Notes: generated from the letters alone by a model not told the origin. A stretch of DNA of 64,000 bases from Azorinus chamasolen (GCA_963576725.1 OY755242.1:63182324-63246323), one strand, 5' to 3'. Shown: positions 10,640 to 22,836, numbered from the stretch's first letter. Translations and numbers: made by a program.

Positions 10640-10770
10640 AACATTTTCAATAACTCCTTTGCCACAAAACCTTCTGTTGTGACCATTCTTTAATGTCATC
10701 ACTTAGAGGAGATTCCAAGGAGTTGTCACAATGTGAGGTTTGGTGGTGAAATGACGAGTTTAATATTTAG
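10640..10770. repeat. PAL-B relic
   Basis: Diverged hairpin gttgtgaccattctttaatg ... aaggagttgtcacaatgtga. It leads straight into the tandem array that follows. Confidence 0.55.
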
Positions 10771-10779
10771 TACTGACTC

Positions 10780-11131
10780 AGTACTACTCTATCTATTGCT
10801 CTGCTAATGTAACATTTCTGGATACCGTACGAGTTAAGTATTCAGTACTTTATCTATTGCTCTGATAATATAACATTTCTGGATATTGTATGAGTTAAGT
10901 ATTCAGTACTTTATCTATTGCTCTGCTAATGTAACATTTCTGGATACCGTACCAGTTAAGTATTTAGTACTTTATCTATTGCTCTGCTAATGTAACAGTT
11001 CTGGATACTGTTCGAGTTTAGTATTTAGTACTTTATCTATTGCTCTGCTAATGTAACATTTCTGGATACCGTACAAGTATTTAGTACTTTATCTATTGCT
11101 CTACTAATGTAACATTTTTGGATACCGTACT
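10780..11131. repeat. Minisatellite, 61-bp unit, 6 copies
   Basis: The unit contains tttatctattgctctgctaa and tgtaacatttctggataccg. Spacing is 61 bp for the first five steps; the last copy is 5 bp shorter. Confidence 0.9.
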
Positions 11132-11329
11132 TCAATTACCAAATTGTACACTTTCAACAATTTGCTAACAAGAACTTTGAAATGAACAAACAAATTTGTT
11201 ATCATCATCGCTTGAAGCAATTTCATTCAGTCTTTTTCTTTCAAATCTCAGACACATTTTCAATGAAATAAAAAATACAGGTTACACAAAGCTTCATTGT
11301 TGATGCAAAGGTATTTTTAACGGCAGCTG

Positions 11330-11569
11330 TTAACCCTTTCCCTTATATAAACGTGTTTTCACGCATTTGCAAACAGAGTAGACCCAGATCAGATGGCTCC
11401 CAGAGGAGCCGTCTGATCAGGGTCTGCTCTGTTTGCTAATAGAATTTGATAGATCTGTTTCTTTAGTTTCTAAAATGGCTATAATATCCAAACTTCCATA
11501 TTTCATTATAACTGTTTTGTCCATGAGGTATTGAAATTTGGAACAAACATAGAACAGGGAAAAGGTTAA
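11330..11569. repeat. TTAA-A2 element
   Basis: TTAACCCTTTCCCTTATATA to agaacagggaaaaggTTAA; palindrome agatcagatggctcccagaggagccgtctgatc. Confidence 0.85.
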
Positions 11570-11596
11570 CCAAACTTCAGCTATCCCTGAGGGTGA

Positions 11597-11784
11597 TTAA
11601 CCCTTTCCTTCATATCAACGTATCTGCAAACAGAGTAGAACCAGATCAGATGGCTCTTGTGGGAGCCATCTGATCAGGGTCTGCTCTGTGTGCTAATGGA
11701 CTTTGATAGATCTGAAATGGCTGCAAACTATTTTGTCCATGAATATTCAGTAGGTATTGAAACATAGAACTGGGGAAGGATTAA
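11597..11784. repeat. TTAA-A2 element, internally deleted
   Basis: TTAACCCTTTCCTTCATATC to ctggggaaggaTTAA; about 50 bp shorter than the neighbouring A2 copy. Confidence 0.8.
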
Positions 11785-12040
11785 TAACCTCGCAACATCA
11801 AGTTCCATAAGATCAATGCACCTAAACATGCCCATACAAAATGATGTAACAAACAACTACTCGCTCACAATGTTGATGTTTTCTGCGAAGTTGAATGAAA
11901 TTGCAACAACTGCAGTGTGCTCTACTGTTTGCACGGACCGAAGATAATGACAGAAACAGACAAACTGTTATTTAACCCCTTCAAATTTCATTTGTGAGAG
12001 TATAAAAACCACAGTATCACATGTAGTCAATACATTTGTA

Positions 12041-12225
12041 TACAGTAGAACCTGTCTTAAGTGGTCATCAAAAGAGGTCTAATTATCGGTCTGTAAGGCA
12101 GGTGGTAGCTTAATGCAGGTCAAAAGAAATGCAAAAAGCTTACCTAGGAGCTTTCTGCATTACTTTTACCCTGTGTGGAGCAACCACCGGTCCTGCTTGT
12201 TAAGACTTCTATGGTCAATAAATTA
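12041..12225. repeat. TA-H element, right end not seen
   Basis: TACAGTAGAACCTGTCTTAA, then the hairpin gcttaatgcaggtcaaaag.../...ctttctgcattacttttacc. The last part (gcttgttaagacttctatgg) decays before the expected end. Confidence 0.65.
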
Positions 12226-12330
12226 ATAGCCACCTATGACAAAATGTTGTCTGCCTCAATTCAAAAGTATACTTTTCTTCCATTTAAAGAGTTTAATAAC
12301 ACAAAATTTGCAGGTGAAAAAGTCAAGAAT

Positions 12331-12580
12331 GCTAACCATTTACTCTGTGAATATTCATGAAAGAAATAATGACATTATGAATATTAATTAGGTTAACTGT
12401 TATAATAGCTCATGGAAACAGGAATGTTTGGCCATGGTTCAAACTGTACAATCACATCTATATTATATCATAAGCAAACAGAGCAGACCCTGATCAGATG
12501 GCTCCTACAGGATCTGTCTGATCTGGGTCTACTTTGTTTGCTAAGGCGTAGAAAGGCGTATTTATGGAGCAAAGGGTTAA
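12331..12580. repeat. TTAA-A element
   Basis: CTAACCATTTACTCTGTGAA to tatggagcaaagggTTAA; core agatggctcctacaggatctgtctgatc. Confidence 0.8.
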
Positions 12581-12599
12581 CTTACAGAATGCTGAAGAT

Positions 12600-12690
12600 T
12601 TGTTCAGACAGCTCCTTAATGCTGGGCAAAAGTAATGCAGAAAGCTCCCGTACTTTCCGCATAACTTTTGCCCTGCATTAAGCTACCATA
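12600..12690. repeat. TA-H core fragment
   Basis: ctccttaatgctgggcaaaa and cttttgccctgcattaagct form the arms around a damaged tip. Confidence 0.5.
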
Positions 12691-12780
12691 TGATTTCAAT
12701 ATACAGAAGCAGACTTATTTTGAGTGGCAGCAAAATTTTGCTGTATCAAAGTACAATAATCTCCCAGTACATATTTAAGA

Positions 12781-12978
12781 TTAACCCATTCCTTTGAATA
12801 AATCTACCGAAAAGGAGCATTAACTAGAGAAAAGGAACATTTTAGAATTTTGTAGTTTGAAACCAGTGATAAATAGAGCATTTGCTCCTATAGGAGCAAA
12901 TGCTCTATTTATCACAATGGTTTCATAAAGTGACTTTTACAGAGGCGTAGAAAGGCCTATTTATGGAGGAAAGGGTTA
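12781..12978. repeat. TTAA-C element, left part shortened
   Basis: TTAACCCATTCCTTTGAATA skips about 30 bp of the usual left end; perfect core gctcctataggagc at 12894-12907. Confidence 0.8.
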
Positions 12979-13544
12979 AGTAAAATCTAAGAATGTGTAC
13001 AAGTTGAACCAGTATCCCCACTGTGCAGGTAAATGCCAGCAGAACTCTAAGTACACTGTCGACTAGGGAAAAGCATAGCTCACACACAAGCTGCTAAAGC
13101 TTTCTAGACTGTAGCTAAAGGCAGGCAGGCTACATACACATTATATATAAACATGTCATAGCTCCAATACCATAGTAGAGGTACTATTATATCAAACTTT
13201 CTTCTTGCTTAGCCAAATGCTGCATTGTTGGTACTAAATAAGAATCACTTCAGAGAAGCAGATCTAGTGAGTACCAACAAGATTTCGTTTGACAAGAAAT
13301 ATAGTAAATATTTTCTCCTCTAAAGTTCCATTATAAGCTCCAGAATATGGGTGCTATAAATATGAGGTAAGGTAACTGGGATATTGCAATCAATATAGAC
13401 ACAATAAAATAAACAGTAGAGAAAATTTACTGAAATATTTTGTACATCTTTATATATTGTTGTTTAGACAACTGCGTGAATCAATATAGAAACATACCTA
13501 TTCTTAATATCCTTGCAATAAAAGTATGTACTATCAAATAACTC
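12979..13544. other. Unassigned; weak inverted repeat at 13195-13310
   Basis: No gene. ttgttggtactaaataagaa and tagtgagtaccaacaagatt face each other and resemble 40070-40135, suggesting a rare, old MITE family. Confidence 0.35.
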
Positions 13545-13830
13545 TTGCAGTCACCCATCTAGCAATTTACCGTACAACATCAGTTAAGCCTGACAGTCAC
13601 CCATCCAGCCAGGATGCACAGCATTTCAATCCTGGCGGTCACCTATCCAGCCGTTTACAATGTATTTAAGCGAGAAAAAATAATCAAGCATGCGTTTTGT
13701 TAAAGCCGGGGGGGTTCTATACCCATGTTCAGTCCAGCAATAGTCTTCATCCCACCAGAGCCAACAAATGTGTAATGCACCATCAGTTCAAGCTAACAAT
13801 CACCCATACAGTCAGTTACTGGACATGTGT
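13545..13830. repeat. Degenerate tandem 'cagtcacccatccagcc' repeat
   Basis: About four diverged units carry gtcacccatccagc-like motifs and 'tttac' spacers. Confidence 0.45.
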
Positions 13831-14449
13831 TGCTTAACTTTGTAACATCTTTCAGCACTTAAACCATGTCACAACAGCTAGCTTTCTGGCAAGGATAGTT
13901 TAATAAAGCCTATATACCTATCAGTCCTACTTTTACTGTTCTTTTTGTCTGAATAAATGGATGTAAGGCAGCAGGTTTAAGTAGACTGATACGATTACAT
14001 AATACATTACATTACCTCCCACAAGTTTATTATTTCTTATATTCAGTAAAAATAACTAGAACACTGACCAAGTCAGAAAGGGCCCTGCATGGTGCCAGAA
14101 GGGATAGAGGGAAAGATGGGAAATTGCATAGCAAATAAGGAAGCAAAATAATGTAGCAGGGTTTCTTTAGTAATAGCAGTAACATATTGTTCACCTTTTT
14201 CCTGTTGCAGCATGTACCATACTAAACATACTTTTTGAAATGAAAATATGAGAAAGCTTCCTTATCTACCTAAATAGTGATACCAATGAACCTAAAAACT
14301 GACACAATTTTTTCCCAATTGGTGAGGGTGGTACTATTCCCAAATGGCTGAAAAAAACCCACTGAATGCCGTTATCCTGAAGTGCCTCAGGTGATTTCAC
14401 TGGATATCAAACTTGATCAAAATAATAAAACCTGCAAACAATCTACTCA
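13831..14449. other. Unassigned sequence
   Basis: No gene or repeat recognised within the 11-kb intron 14. Confidence 0.4.
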
Positions 14450-14990
14450 TCTTTGGTGAAGAATTGATGAAAGACTTCGTGTAAGACAGTGAACAAGGCT
14501 AAAACGACAATTTTTGACTAAATCAAGGGTCATAACTCAGACATGATTTATACGATTTAGCTGGTAATCAAACTTGGCCAAGACTGCTTACCTATAAACA
14601 TTCTTAGCACGTTTGGTATATATCAGATGAGAAATCTTTGAGTTAAAGAGCGGACAAGGCTAAAATGGCAAACTTTAATTAATTCAAGGGCCATAACTCA
14701 GAGGTGTCACATGCAATTTAGCTGATAATCAAACTTTTAATTGTATTTATTAGGGGAACTTTTATAATTGCATATGTACACAGGAGATTTTGGTACTGTA
14801 GAAACTGTAAAACCAGATCTACATTATTCCATAAGCAAACAGAGCAGACACAGATCAGATAGCTCCTACAGGAGCCATCTGATCTGGGTCAACTCTGCAG
14901 AGGTGTGAAAAGGCATTACATGAAAGAAAGGTTTAAGGGACATAACTCTGTACCTTTACAGTATTAGGCTACATCCTTGGCTGGATTCTG
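14450..14990. repeat. Degenerate 'aagggccataactc' repeat with TTAA-A insertion
   Basis: Units share 'aaggctaaaatggcaaa' and 'tcaagggccataactcagag'. A TTAA-A copy sits at 14737-14936; the motif aagggacataactctg resumes just after it. Confidence 0.5.
14737..14936. repeat. TTAA-A element, left-truncated
   Basis: Core agatagctcctacaggagccatct; right end gaaagaaaggtTTAA; the first CCCTTTCC is lost. Confidence 0.65.
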
Positions 14991-15153
14991 ACCCTTGTGA
15001 TGGTGAAATTAAGAGTTTTAAGTGTTAAGAAGCTATTCCCAAAGATACTTAGTTATTCAACTTTTTGTATAATGAAAACTACAACCAAAACACCAAAATC
15101 CAATAAACTAAATATAGCACTTCCGGTAAACCAAAATGACAAATCCTCCAGAT

Positions 15154-15402
15154 TTAAACCTTTACTCCACGAATATTCATTTTAAAAAAGAAGCAATGAC
15201 ATCATGCATATTAATTAGCTGTATTATTACAATAACATATAAATACAGGAATATTTAGCAAAGGCAGAAATAGAGGAATCAGATATTATGTCATAGGCAA
15301 TCAGAGCAGACTGTGATCAGATGGCTTCTACAGGAGCCATCTTGTCTGAATCTGCTCTGTATGCAAAGGCGCAATAAGTGTCTTTATGGAGAAAAGAGTT
15401 AA
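15154..15402. repeat. TTAA-A element
   Basis: TTAAACCTTTACTCCACGAA to tggagaaaagagTTAA; core ggcttctacaggagcc. Confidence 0.75.
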
Positions 15403-15646
15403 GGAATAATATAGACATGCAGAAAAGGTCTGTCCGAGGACAAATCACCTGCTACTGGAAGCTGGGAAAAGGAATGGGGAGGGCATGCTTATTTTCTCCT
15501 TCACAAACACAAAATATCCCATGTGACCTTTCCCAGGAGATAAAACGGAAATACCTGAATCTGATTCTGGAACACAAAAGGACCTCTATATAATCCATCA
15601 TAAGTATGTATGAACTTTGATAATGGCATATTCACAGGGAAGCTAT

Positions 15647-15875
15647 CAAAACCCTTTACTCCATAATACGCCTTTCAACTAATTTGCAAACAGTGTAGAC
15701 CCAGACCAGACAGCTCCTATAGGAGCCGTCTGATTAGGGTCTGCTCTGTTTGCTTATGGTATAATATAGGTCCGAGCCAAAATGTTCTGTGTTCATATGC
15801 AATTATAAAAATTATCTAATTAATACTCATGATGTCATAATTTCTTACATGAATATTCATGGAGTAAAGGGTTAA
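15647..15875. repeat. TTAA-A element
   Basis: Inverse of the previous copy; left end aaaaccctttactccat lacks TTAA, right end is intact; core gctcctataggagc. Confidence 0.75.
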
Positions 15876-16418
15876 AAAAAGTGGTGCACAAGTATTTCGG
15901 TGTTCCTTACTCGTGTATATGAGACTCAAATTTTCATATTGTAAGATGCCCTTTCATTACTGACAGATATTGACATGTATACAATGGTTTTATTATGAGA
16001 TAAAAGTTTGACCTCAAAGGTTTACAAACATGAGTCTAACTTTCTAAGAGCAACATAATGTTCCATTCATGATCCCGAAAATGAAACTCCGAAAGTCAGG
16101 CTCTTATTAACAATTACAAATACAGACGAACTTCAACAGCACACAAACAGAACACAAATATTGCCAAAGAACAAGACAACTGGATCCGTGCCAGTACATC
16201 GGACAGTGTTTTGTTTATTGTGTCAAATGTACACATTAACAAATCAGCTATAAAGGACAGACAGACAAAAAGCCAGACAGAAAGACAGACAGAAATCTGA
16301 CACTACAGAATCACTCCTTTGTAACAAAGAAATTAGGTATGTTGGAAAGCCACTACTGACCTTGCTGGCAATGATTTTTACAAGAGGTATGATCTGGATC
16401 CATGAAAGATTAAAATTA
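15876..16418. other. Unassigned; short CAGACAGA simple repeat
   Basis: No gene. agacagacaaaaagccagac (about 16258-16300) is low-complexity. Confidence 0.4.
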
Positions 16419-16648
16419 TTAAACCCATTCCATCATAATCTATTTTTAGATCCAACCTCTTTGAATAACTCTACTAAAACTGAGTATTAACCACAAAAAA
16501 AGGAAAAGTTTAGAATTGTGTAGTTTTGAAACCATTATGATAAATAGAGCATTTGCTCCTATGGAGCAAATGCTCTGTTTATCACAATGGTTTGAAAAAG
16601 TGAATTTTACAGAGGCACCAAAAGGCTTCAATATGAGGGAATGGGTTA
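16419..16648. repeat. TTAA-C element
   Basis: TTAAACCCATTCCATCATAA to gagggaatgggTTAA; hairpin gagcatttgctcctatggagcaaatgctc. Confidence 0.85.
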
Positions 16649-16794
16649 AAATTGTATGACAAGAAAATTTATATGTTATTGTTCAAATTTGACAATTTTC
16701 AATTCTGGATAATAACTGTCTTAAAAATAATCAACCAGAATACAGTCCAACCTTGATCTGTAACTCATTATGCACTCACACACAAAAATTCAGC

Positions 16795-16945
16795 TTAACC
16801 CTTACCCTAATAGAAACGCATGTTCACGCTTTTTTGCAGACAGAGTAGATACAGATCAGACAGGTCCTGATGTAGCTGTCTGATCATGGACTGCTCTGGT
16901 TGCTAATGGGATTTTATAGATCTGATTTTACAGTTTCTTCCAGGA
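16795..16945. repeat. TTAA-A2 element, right end lost
   Basis: TTAACCCTTACCCTAATAGA and the palindrome are present; the element stops after tttacagtttctt. Confidence 0.6.
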
Positions 16946-17108
16946 AACATAATGCATGTCTGCCAGAAAATTACATTCAATATTTAAGAATGAAAGAATT
17001 TTGAGATACATGTATGTACAATCAAATTTAGTTCTTTTAAAAAAATGCACTGGAAATATTTAAGAAGGTCTCCCACCAAGTTAAAAGTTGTCAAGCGGCT
17101 GTTAGTTA

Positions 17109-17431
17109 TACAGTTGAACTTCGATATCTCCAACTTCAAGGGACTATATAAATCAGTTCGAGATAACGGAAGTTCGAATTATCCGATTTCTGATCTGGAC
17201 AATTTCTCAAGTTCACAGCTTAATGCAGGTCTACAGTAATGCTGAAAGCTCCTGTAGGAGTTTTCAGCATTACTGTAGACCTGCATTAAGCTGTAAAATG
17301 TGTTTCTAGATATGCGTAGTGATACATTTAGAGCAATTCTGTATTGTAAGATTTTGGAAGGACAGAACTTTAAGTTCGAGTTATCCCGAAGTTCGAGTTA
17401 TCCGAGTTCGAGATATCGAAGCTCAACTGTA
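17109..17431. repeat. TA-F element
   Basis: One of the best copies: TACAGTTGAACTTCGATATC to gatatcgaagctcaactgTA, with long gttcgagttatccgag sub-terminal arms. Confidence 0.9.
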
Positions 17432-17511
17432 TTTGACAGAGAAAAGATACATCAGGGTGGTAAGTATATAGCAAACAAATCATTAGTTCTGTAGTTAATT
17501 CAGAAAAACAA

Positions 17512-17731
17512 TTAACCCTTTCCTTCATGTTTTCAAACATCTGCAAACAGAGTTGACCCAGATCAGACTCAGGGTCTGCTCTGTTTGCCAATGGAATTTG
17601 ATAGATCTGTTTCTTTACTTTCTAAAGTGGCTACAAGGTTCCACCTTCCATATTTCATTATAACTAATTTGTCCATGAATATTCAATAGGTATTGAAATT
17701 TGGAATAAACATAGAACAGGGAATGGGTTAA
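17512..17731. repeat. TTAA-A2 element, palindrome arm lost
   Basis: TTAACCCTTTCCTTCATGTT to agaacagggaatgggTTAA; one palindrome arm (ggctcc...gtctgatc) is deleted. Confidence 0.8.
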
Positions 17732-17872
17732 GAAGTTCCACTGGTCGTGAGTCAAGGAGTCAGTTGAAGGCTTTGAGTATGTCCTAAATGTGTCCACAAA
17801 AGAAATACTTTATAACACCTGCCTGTGAGTTCAGATCATTCATTTTATTGAACACCTGGCTAAACTGTTTCC

Positions 17873-18104
17873 TTGAACCCATTCCCTCATAGGCTATTTT
17901 TAGATGCAATGTCTTTGAATATATCTATTGAAAAGGAGCATTTACTAGAGAAAAGGATTTTTTTTAGAATTGTGTAGTTATGAAACCATTGTGATAAATA
18001 GAGCATATGTTTCATAGGAGTAAATGCTCTATTCTATCATGATGGTTTCAAAAAGTAACTTTTACAGAGGCATCAAAAGGTGTCAATATAAGGGAACGAG
18101 TTAA
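17873..18104. repeat. TTAA-C element abutting a TTAA-A copy
   Basis: TTGAACCCATTCCCTCATAG to agggaacgagTTAA; the right TTAA (18101-18104) starts the next element. Confidence 0.8.
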
Positions 18105-18270
18105 AAAGTAGATACTCCTTTGCAAACAGAGTAGATCCTGATCAGTTGGATCCTGTAGGAGCCATCTAATCAGGATTTTCTGTTTGCACATGGAATAATA
18201 TGGATTTGATATGAAATTTTCTGCTGTGGCCAAAATTCCTGTGTTCGTTTGCCTTTAAAAAAAAATCTGA
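18101..18270. repeat. TTAA-A element, truncated
   Basis: Left end shortened; gcaaacagagtagatcctgatc and aatcaggattttctgtttgc present; decays in ttaaaaaaaaatctgac. Confidence 0.6.
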
Positions 18271-18492
18271 CAGATATAATAACTTTGAAAATATATGGGG
18301 TTTTTTTTCCAGATAAATCTTAAGGACAACTACCATTATGTTTATGTCAACAAATTTTAATCTTGTGCTCTTTTTTGTCAAATGTATGTGAACTATTACT
18401 CTTCAGGTACCCTTGATCATTACAATTGGACTATTCCAAATGCATACAGGTCAAGCTTACTGTGAATATCAGGGATTTTTTTCACATGAAAT

Positions 18493-18597
18493 ACAGTGAA
18501 GACCTTGATGAAAGGGCTCCTACAGGAGCCCTCTCATCTGGGTCTACACTGTTTGCAAAGTATATTAATGACTTGACTCCTGCACTGAAAGGGTTAA
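18493..18597. repeat. Palindrome and right end of a TTAA-A-like element
   Basis: Centre gggctcctacaggagccctc; ends ctgaaagggTTAA; the left end is not recognised. Confidence 0.5.
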
Positions 18598-19293
18598 AGG
18601 TTTTGAGACCGTTTAAAACATACCTAAGGCCTTTTAAATGGATGTATGGTTTAGTAAAGTGTTGTATACTGGGTACATAACAAGATTACGAGCTGACACA
18701 AGTTTTTATAACAACTAGACTTCTAACGTGCACAACAGTATCTGCACAGCCCTTTCTAGAGACGTGTGCTTGATGACTGGGTGATTGTCTTACCAAGTAG
18801 CCAATCAGACACACAAATTGCAAGTATAGGTCGCCCCCAGCCTTTCCAGCTAGATTTTATGTAAGAGACTTCTGTTCTCAACATGCTGACAACAAATTGG
18901 GTGTCTATTGCCGTGTAAAAATGTTGACGATCCAAAAACTGTGGATGGTAGAAAAACGATTATCCACAATAAGCAACAGGTATGCTAACAGAACGGAACA
19001 ATTCTTTAAACTGCAGCAATGGTTCCATACGCTAAAGCAACGGCAGAAATGTTCAAATAAGCTGTCAAGCTGAGGCTTCTGTCATGACTCACTGGAATGG
19101 GTTCTTAAGTGTATACTGTGTAATACATGCACATGTATGTCTACATTGCATTCTAGAAATAGTAGTGGGAGGCTCATACTAATGTCCTGTTCTAATATAA
19201 CAGAATATTTAGGTAAACACTGACTATTGCACAAATAGTCCAAAACAGGATAAACAATAAACTGAAAAGAACAAAGCTGTTGTCTGTTTTCTC
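18598..19293. other. Unassigned sequence
   Basis: No gene or repeat family recognised. Confidence 0.4.
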
Positions 19294-19348
19294 TTAACCC
19301 TTTCAATGCAGAGTTTTTAGATTGGAATAACCCATCAGTGTCTAACCA

Positions 19349-19526
19349 GGGTCCATGCTTATAAAGCTTTTTAGTTGAGTCTCAGTTCGTTCTAAAGCTT
19401 TTGATTGGTCAAATTTGAGTTCCCAAGCTTTTGATTGGTCAGATTTGAGCCAAAGGCTCAAATCTGACCAATCAAAAACTTGAGTACGAACTAAGACTCA
19501 ACTAAAAGTTTTATAAGCATGGACCC
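19349..19526. repeat. PAL-E element
   Basis: Near-perfect hairpin from gggtccatgcttataaagc to ttttataagcatggaccc; contains two direct ttttgattggtc copies in the left arm. Confidence 0.85.
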
Positions 19527-19732
19527 AGTTCTCTCATATTGAAGCCTTTTGACACCTCTGTAAAAGTCACTTCTTGAAACCATTGTGATAAAGAGAGCCT
19601 TTGCTCCTATGGAGCAAAGGCACTATTTATCACAATGGTTTCAAAACAGCATTCCCTTTCTCTAGTAAATGCTCCTTTACGGTAGATGTATTCAAAGAGG
19701 TTGGATCTAAAAATAGCCTATGAGGTAATGGA
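19527..19732. repeat. TTAA-C element, left end replaced by PAL-E
   Basis: Starts abruptly at the PAL-E boundary; hairpin and ggttggatctaaaaatagcc right arm present. The likely left TTAA of the original is at 19294-19297. Confidence 0.65.
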
Positions 19733-20214
19733 TATGATTTTAGAGCTCACTTAGTTAAAAAGGCATAAACTTGTTCAGAGGATAGTGCAGACCCTGATGC
19801 ATGTCAGACATTCAAAGGATTAATTTCTATCTAAAACTGCTTTTGTGCTTCTACCACTGAGAACAATATGCCAACTGAAATTGTCATTAATGAAGATGTG
19901 AAAATGAAGGTGTGGGTTGAAATGAGAGCAAGTTTGACACAGAAAGCTCGTTCTGAATAAGAGAGATACGCTGCACCAAGACATCAAAAGCACTGCACAA
20001 AAATCAAAAAGCCCACATCTGCAGTTTCCAAAACAATTGTATTTTGCAACACTGCCTCTACTTCACATTTTAACAGACTTTTCTTTCATTTCTTTTTTAA
20101 AGGAACCATCATATAGTCAACTGTCTGGATATTCAAGAAATTGCCCCAAATTTCTCAAATAGTTTCCTAGTGTTCACAAATATTTACATGATTCCACAAA
20201 CAGGGGTACTGAAG
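19733..20214. other. Unassigned sequence
   Basis: No gene or repeat family recognised. Confidence 0.4.
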
Positions 20215-20451
20215 TTAACTCGCTACCTCATGAAAAATTCCTATTAGAAATAATGCCTGTATGAATATTAAATTAGCTGATTTTTTCTAACTACATGCGC
20301 ATTATGTACACAAGAATATTCTACTTAATTGGAGAACTATTTCCATATTAATTCATAAGCAAACAGAGCTGATCCTAATCAGACAATTCCTATCTGGGTC
20401 TATTCTATTTGCAAAGTCATGAAAAGACGTCACTATCAGAGAAAGGGTTAA
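20215..20451. repeat. TTAA-A element (abutting pair, first)
   Basis: TTAACTCGCTACCTCATGAA to gagaaagggTTAA; shares TTAA 20448-20451 with the next copy; palindrome half deleted. Confidence 0.75.
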
Positions 20452-20694
20452 CCCTTCCTTCCATGAATATTCATGTATGAAATAATGTATTGAATATTAA
20501 TCATATTAATTTGATATAATAGCACATTAACATAGAAAGTTTTGGCCATGGCAGATACTGTAGGATCATGTCTATATTATATCATCAGCGAATAGAGCAG
20601 ATTCTGATCAGACGGCTCCTATAGGAGCTGTCTGATCTGGGTCTACTCTGATTGCAAAGGCGTAGAAAGGCGTATTTATGGAGGAAAGGATTAA
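20448..20694. repeat. TTAA-A element (abutting pair, second)
   Basis: TTAACCCTTCCTTCCATGAA to tggaggaaaggaTTAA; core ggctcctataggagct. Confidence 0.85.
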
Positions 20695-20992
20695 GTAAAC
20701 TGTGGTTGTTTGAAAATATATTCAGCTTTTCCACAGGTAGCGGTGTCAAACTTATATCTGTCGAAACACAATTGTTCTTGTAAACTTGCATGCATGGGCT
20801 AAAATTGGCACATGGTCAACACACACAAAGTGAAAAGTGAAAAGTGTATGAAGAGAATCATAAAGGAAATCATGTGTGATCAAAGAAATCCTGCAACTGG
20901 TGGGAAAATATGACTGCAAGTCACGAGGATAATGACCCTAGAACTATTTTCAAAACTCGTCAATGAAGAAAATCAATTTACTCAATCTTCAT

Positions 20993-21185
20993 CTGAGCAA
21001 CAGATAAAGGTGCGTACTCAAATACTAAAATCGTCATTTCTCAACCAAACCCTATGTTGTGACCACTCTTTAGAATTGTCTCAAAGAGACAATTCTAAAG
21101 AGTGGTCACAATATAGGGTTTGTTGGAGGAATAATGGAGTTATTCTTGAAAATACCTGAATTTATGCATCTTATCTGTACCTCTG
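20993..21185. repeat. PAL-B element
   Basis: Left end ctgagcaacagataaaggtg; hairpin tip aattgtctcaaagagacaatt perfect; right end ttatctgtacctctg. Confidence 0.85.
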
Positions 21186-21401
21186 TTCCCGTATTTGCAG
21201 TCACATTTTCTACCAAAATTAAACCAACACCAACTAGATTAACACTATAGTATATACATGGGAAAGACTCCACTAATTTAGGAACAACATCCAAATGAGT
21301 CACGACAGAATTCTAAGGCCAGTGACATTCAAATGTAAGGTAGTTAAAATAAGTAACATCTGTCATGCAAGAATTGACAAACTGTGAACTAATAACCACA
21401 C

Positions 21402-21546
21402 CTAACATGGCTCCGTTTATCGGGCAAATGCACGTGGGCCGGCCCATCATCCGCCAGTTTCGAGCCAAGTCATCCATATTGTTCTTCATGGTATCTACGA
21501 GAAAATCCACATCGAGTGGCAGATAGAACTGATGCTGATCTACAAA
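21402..21546 (-). CDS. PHKA: PHKA exon 14 (residues 524-572)
   Basis: Reads FVDQHQFYLPLDVDFLVDTM...NNMDDLARNWRMMGRPT...CPINGAML. It matches the PHKA block 'FxDQxQFYLALDxxxxVExLRxDLxYLxxRWRMxGxPT'. Acceptor gattttcag, donor ttag/gtgtgg. Ends in phase 1; the split codon with exon 15 gives Asp. Confidence 0.96.
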
Positions 21547-21601
21547 CTGAAAATCACAATTATTAAGACAAAAGTTACAAGCCATTGTCATTATATAAGA
21601 C

Positions 21602-22074
21602 CTAACCCTTTCCCTCATATAGATGGCTTTTGGCAAACTTACTAAAACAGTTGACCTATATCAGACAGCCCCTGTAGGAGCGGTCTCATCAGGGTCCGCT
21701 CTGTTTACTCATGAAGTAATACAGATCTGATTCTAGTTTCTGCCATTGTGCAACAAAGCCTCTGACTTAGTGGCTTTATCAAAATCCTCTAATTAACCCT
21801 TTCCTCCATAAATATGCTTTTCTACGCCTCTGTAATAGTCACTTTTTGAAACCATTGTGATAAATAGAGCATTTTCTCCTGTGGAGCAAATGCTCTATTT
21901 ATAACAATGGTTTCAATACTACACAATTCTAAAAATTTTCCTTTTCTCTAGTAAATGCTCCTTTTCGGTAGAGTTATTCAAAGAGGTTGGGTCTAAAAAT
22001 AGCCCATGAGGGAAAGGGCTAATATTCTTACAGTCATCATTTCGTACATGAATATTCCTGAAGGAAAGGGTTAA
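21602..22074. repeat. TTAA-A element split by a TTAA-C element
   Basis: CTAACCCTTTCCCTCATATA to tgaaggaaagggTTAA. The insert occupies the internal aatTAATattcat site of this family, which contains a TTAA. Confidence 0.8.
21793..22022. repeat. TTAA-C element nested in TTAA-A
   Basis: Complete copy between TTAA and CTAA; one of the clearest direct demonstrations of TTAA targeting in the window. Confidence 0.85.
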
Positions 22075-22254
22075 AAGAAATTTATAACATAATGGAAACC
22101 ACAGTGACTTGTATCCAGCTACCTAAAAGAAAAATGTAGCATTACTGAATAAAAAAGCAACTATTTCTCGTGATCTTGAAGCAACTATTTCACGTAACTA
22201 TGAAAGATTATAGATATTGTGTATTACCATGATTTTGTATCTTCTGATGTGCTT

Positions 22255-22370
22255 ACTTAATTATCCTGCTTTTTTAAAGCTTTTGAATAGAGTAGACCAA
22301 CATCAGACATATACTATAGAAGCTCTCTGATCAAGGTCTTATCTGTTTGCTAATCTGCTCGAGATCTTAA
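22255..22370. repeat. TTAA-A relic
   Basis: Diverged gaatagagtagaccaacatcag / ctgatcaaggtcttatctgt arms; ends lost. Confidence 0.45.
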
Positions 22371-22410
22371 CTGTGCATTGGCAGAACATTTACATGTTTC
22401 ATATTTATAG

Positions 22411-22836
22411 TACAGTATAACCTGTCTTAAGTGGCCATCAAAAGAGGTATATGCATTACCATTGGTCAGAAATGCAGGTGGTAGATTAAGGCAGTTCAAA
22501 AGTAATGCAGAAAGCTCACACAAAGGCTTTCTGCATTACTTTTGCCCTTCAAAAACTCTTTTGGCGCCAAATTTAAAAGTGTCGTCTGCAATAATAATTT
22601 CATATTAAATATAATTCTAAACTAAATAATAAAGGTATATTAGTAAAACATTTGTTTTTAAAAACCTGCATGCTTGGGCTAAAATAATACAGAAAACAGT
22701 GTAGTCCCAGGTCAGGACCTGGGACTGCACTGTTTTCAATGGTGCCAACAGGCGACATTGGCGCTGAAAGAGTTAAGCAACCACCTGCTTTTTAAGACAC
22801 CTATGTTCAATAAATGTATGGACAGGTTCAACTGTA
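22411..22836. repeat. TA-H element with a nested TTAA insertion
   Basis: TACAGTATAACCTGTCTTAA to tggacaggttcaactgTA. The insert (22548-22775) interrupts the usual ...gcattaagcaacc... sequence at its TTAA. Confidence 0.8.
22548..22775. repeat. TTAA-type element, unique in window
   Basis: Ends aaaaactcttttggcgccaa and ttggcgctgaaagagTTAA; internal hairpin agtcccaggtcaggacctgggact. Confidence 0.7.

Noticed and set aside
10780..11131. Tandem 61-bp array as a CRISPR array
   Set aside because: No repeat/spacer alternation; units are contiguous and diverge as a minisatellite in a eukaryotic intron.
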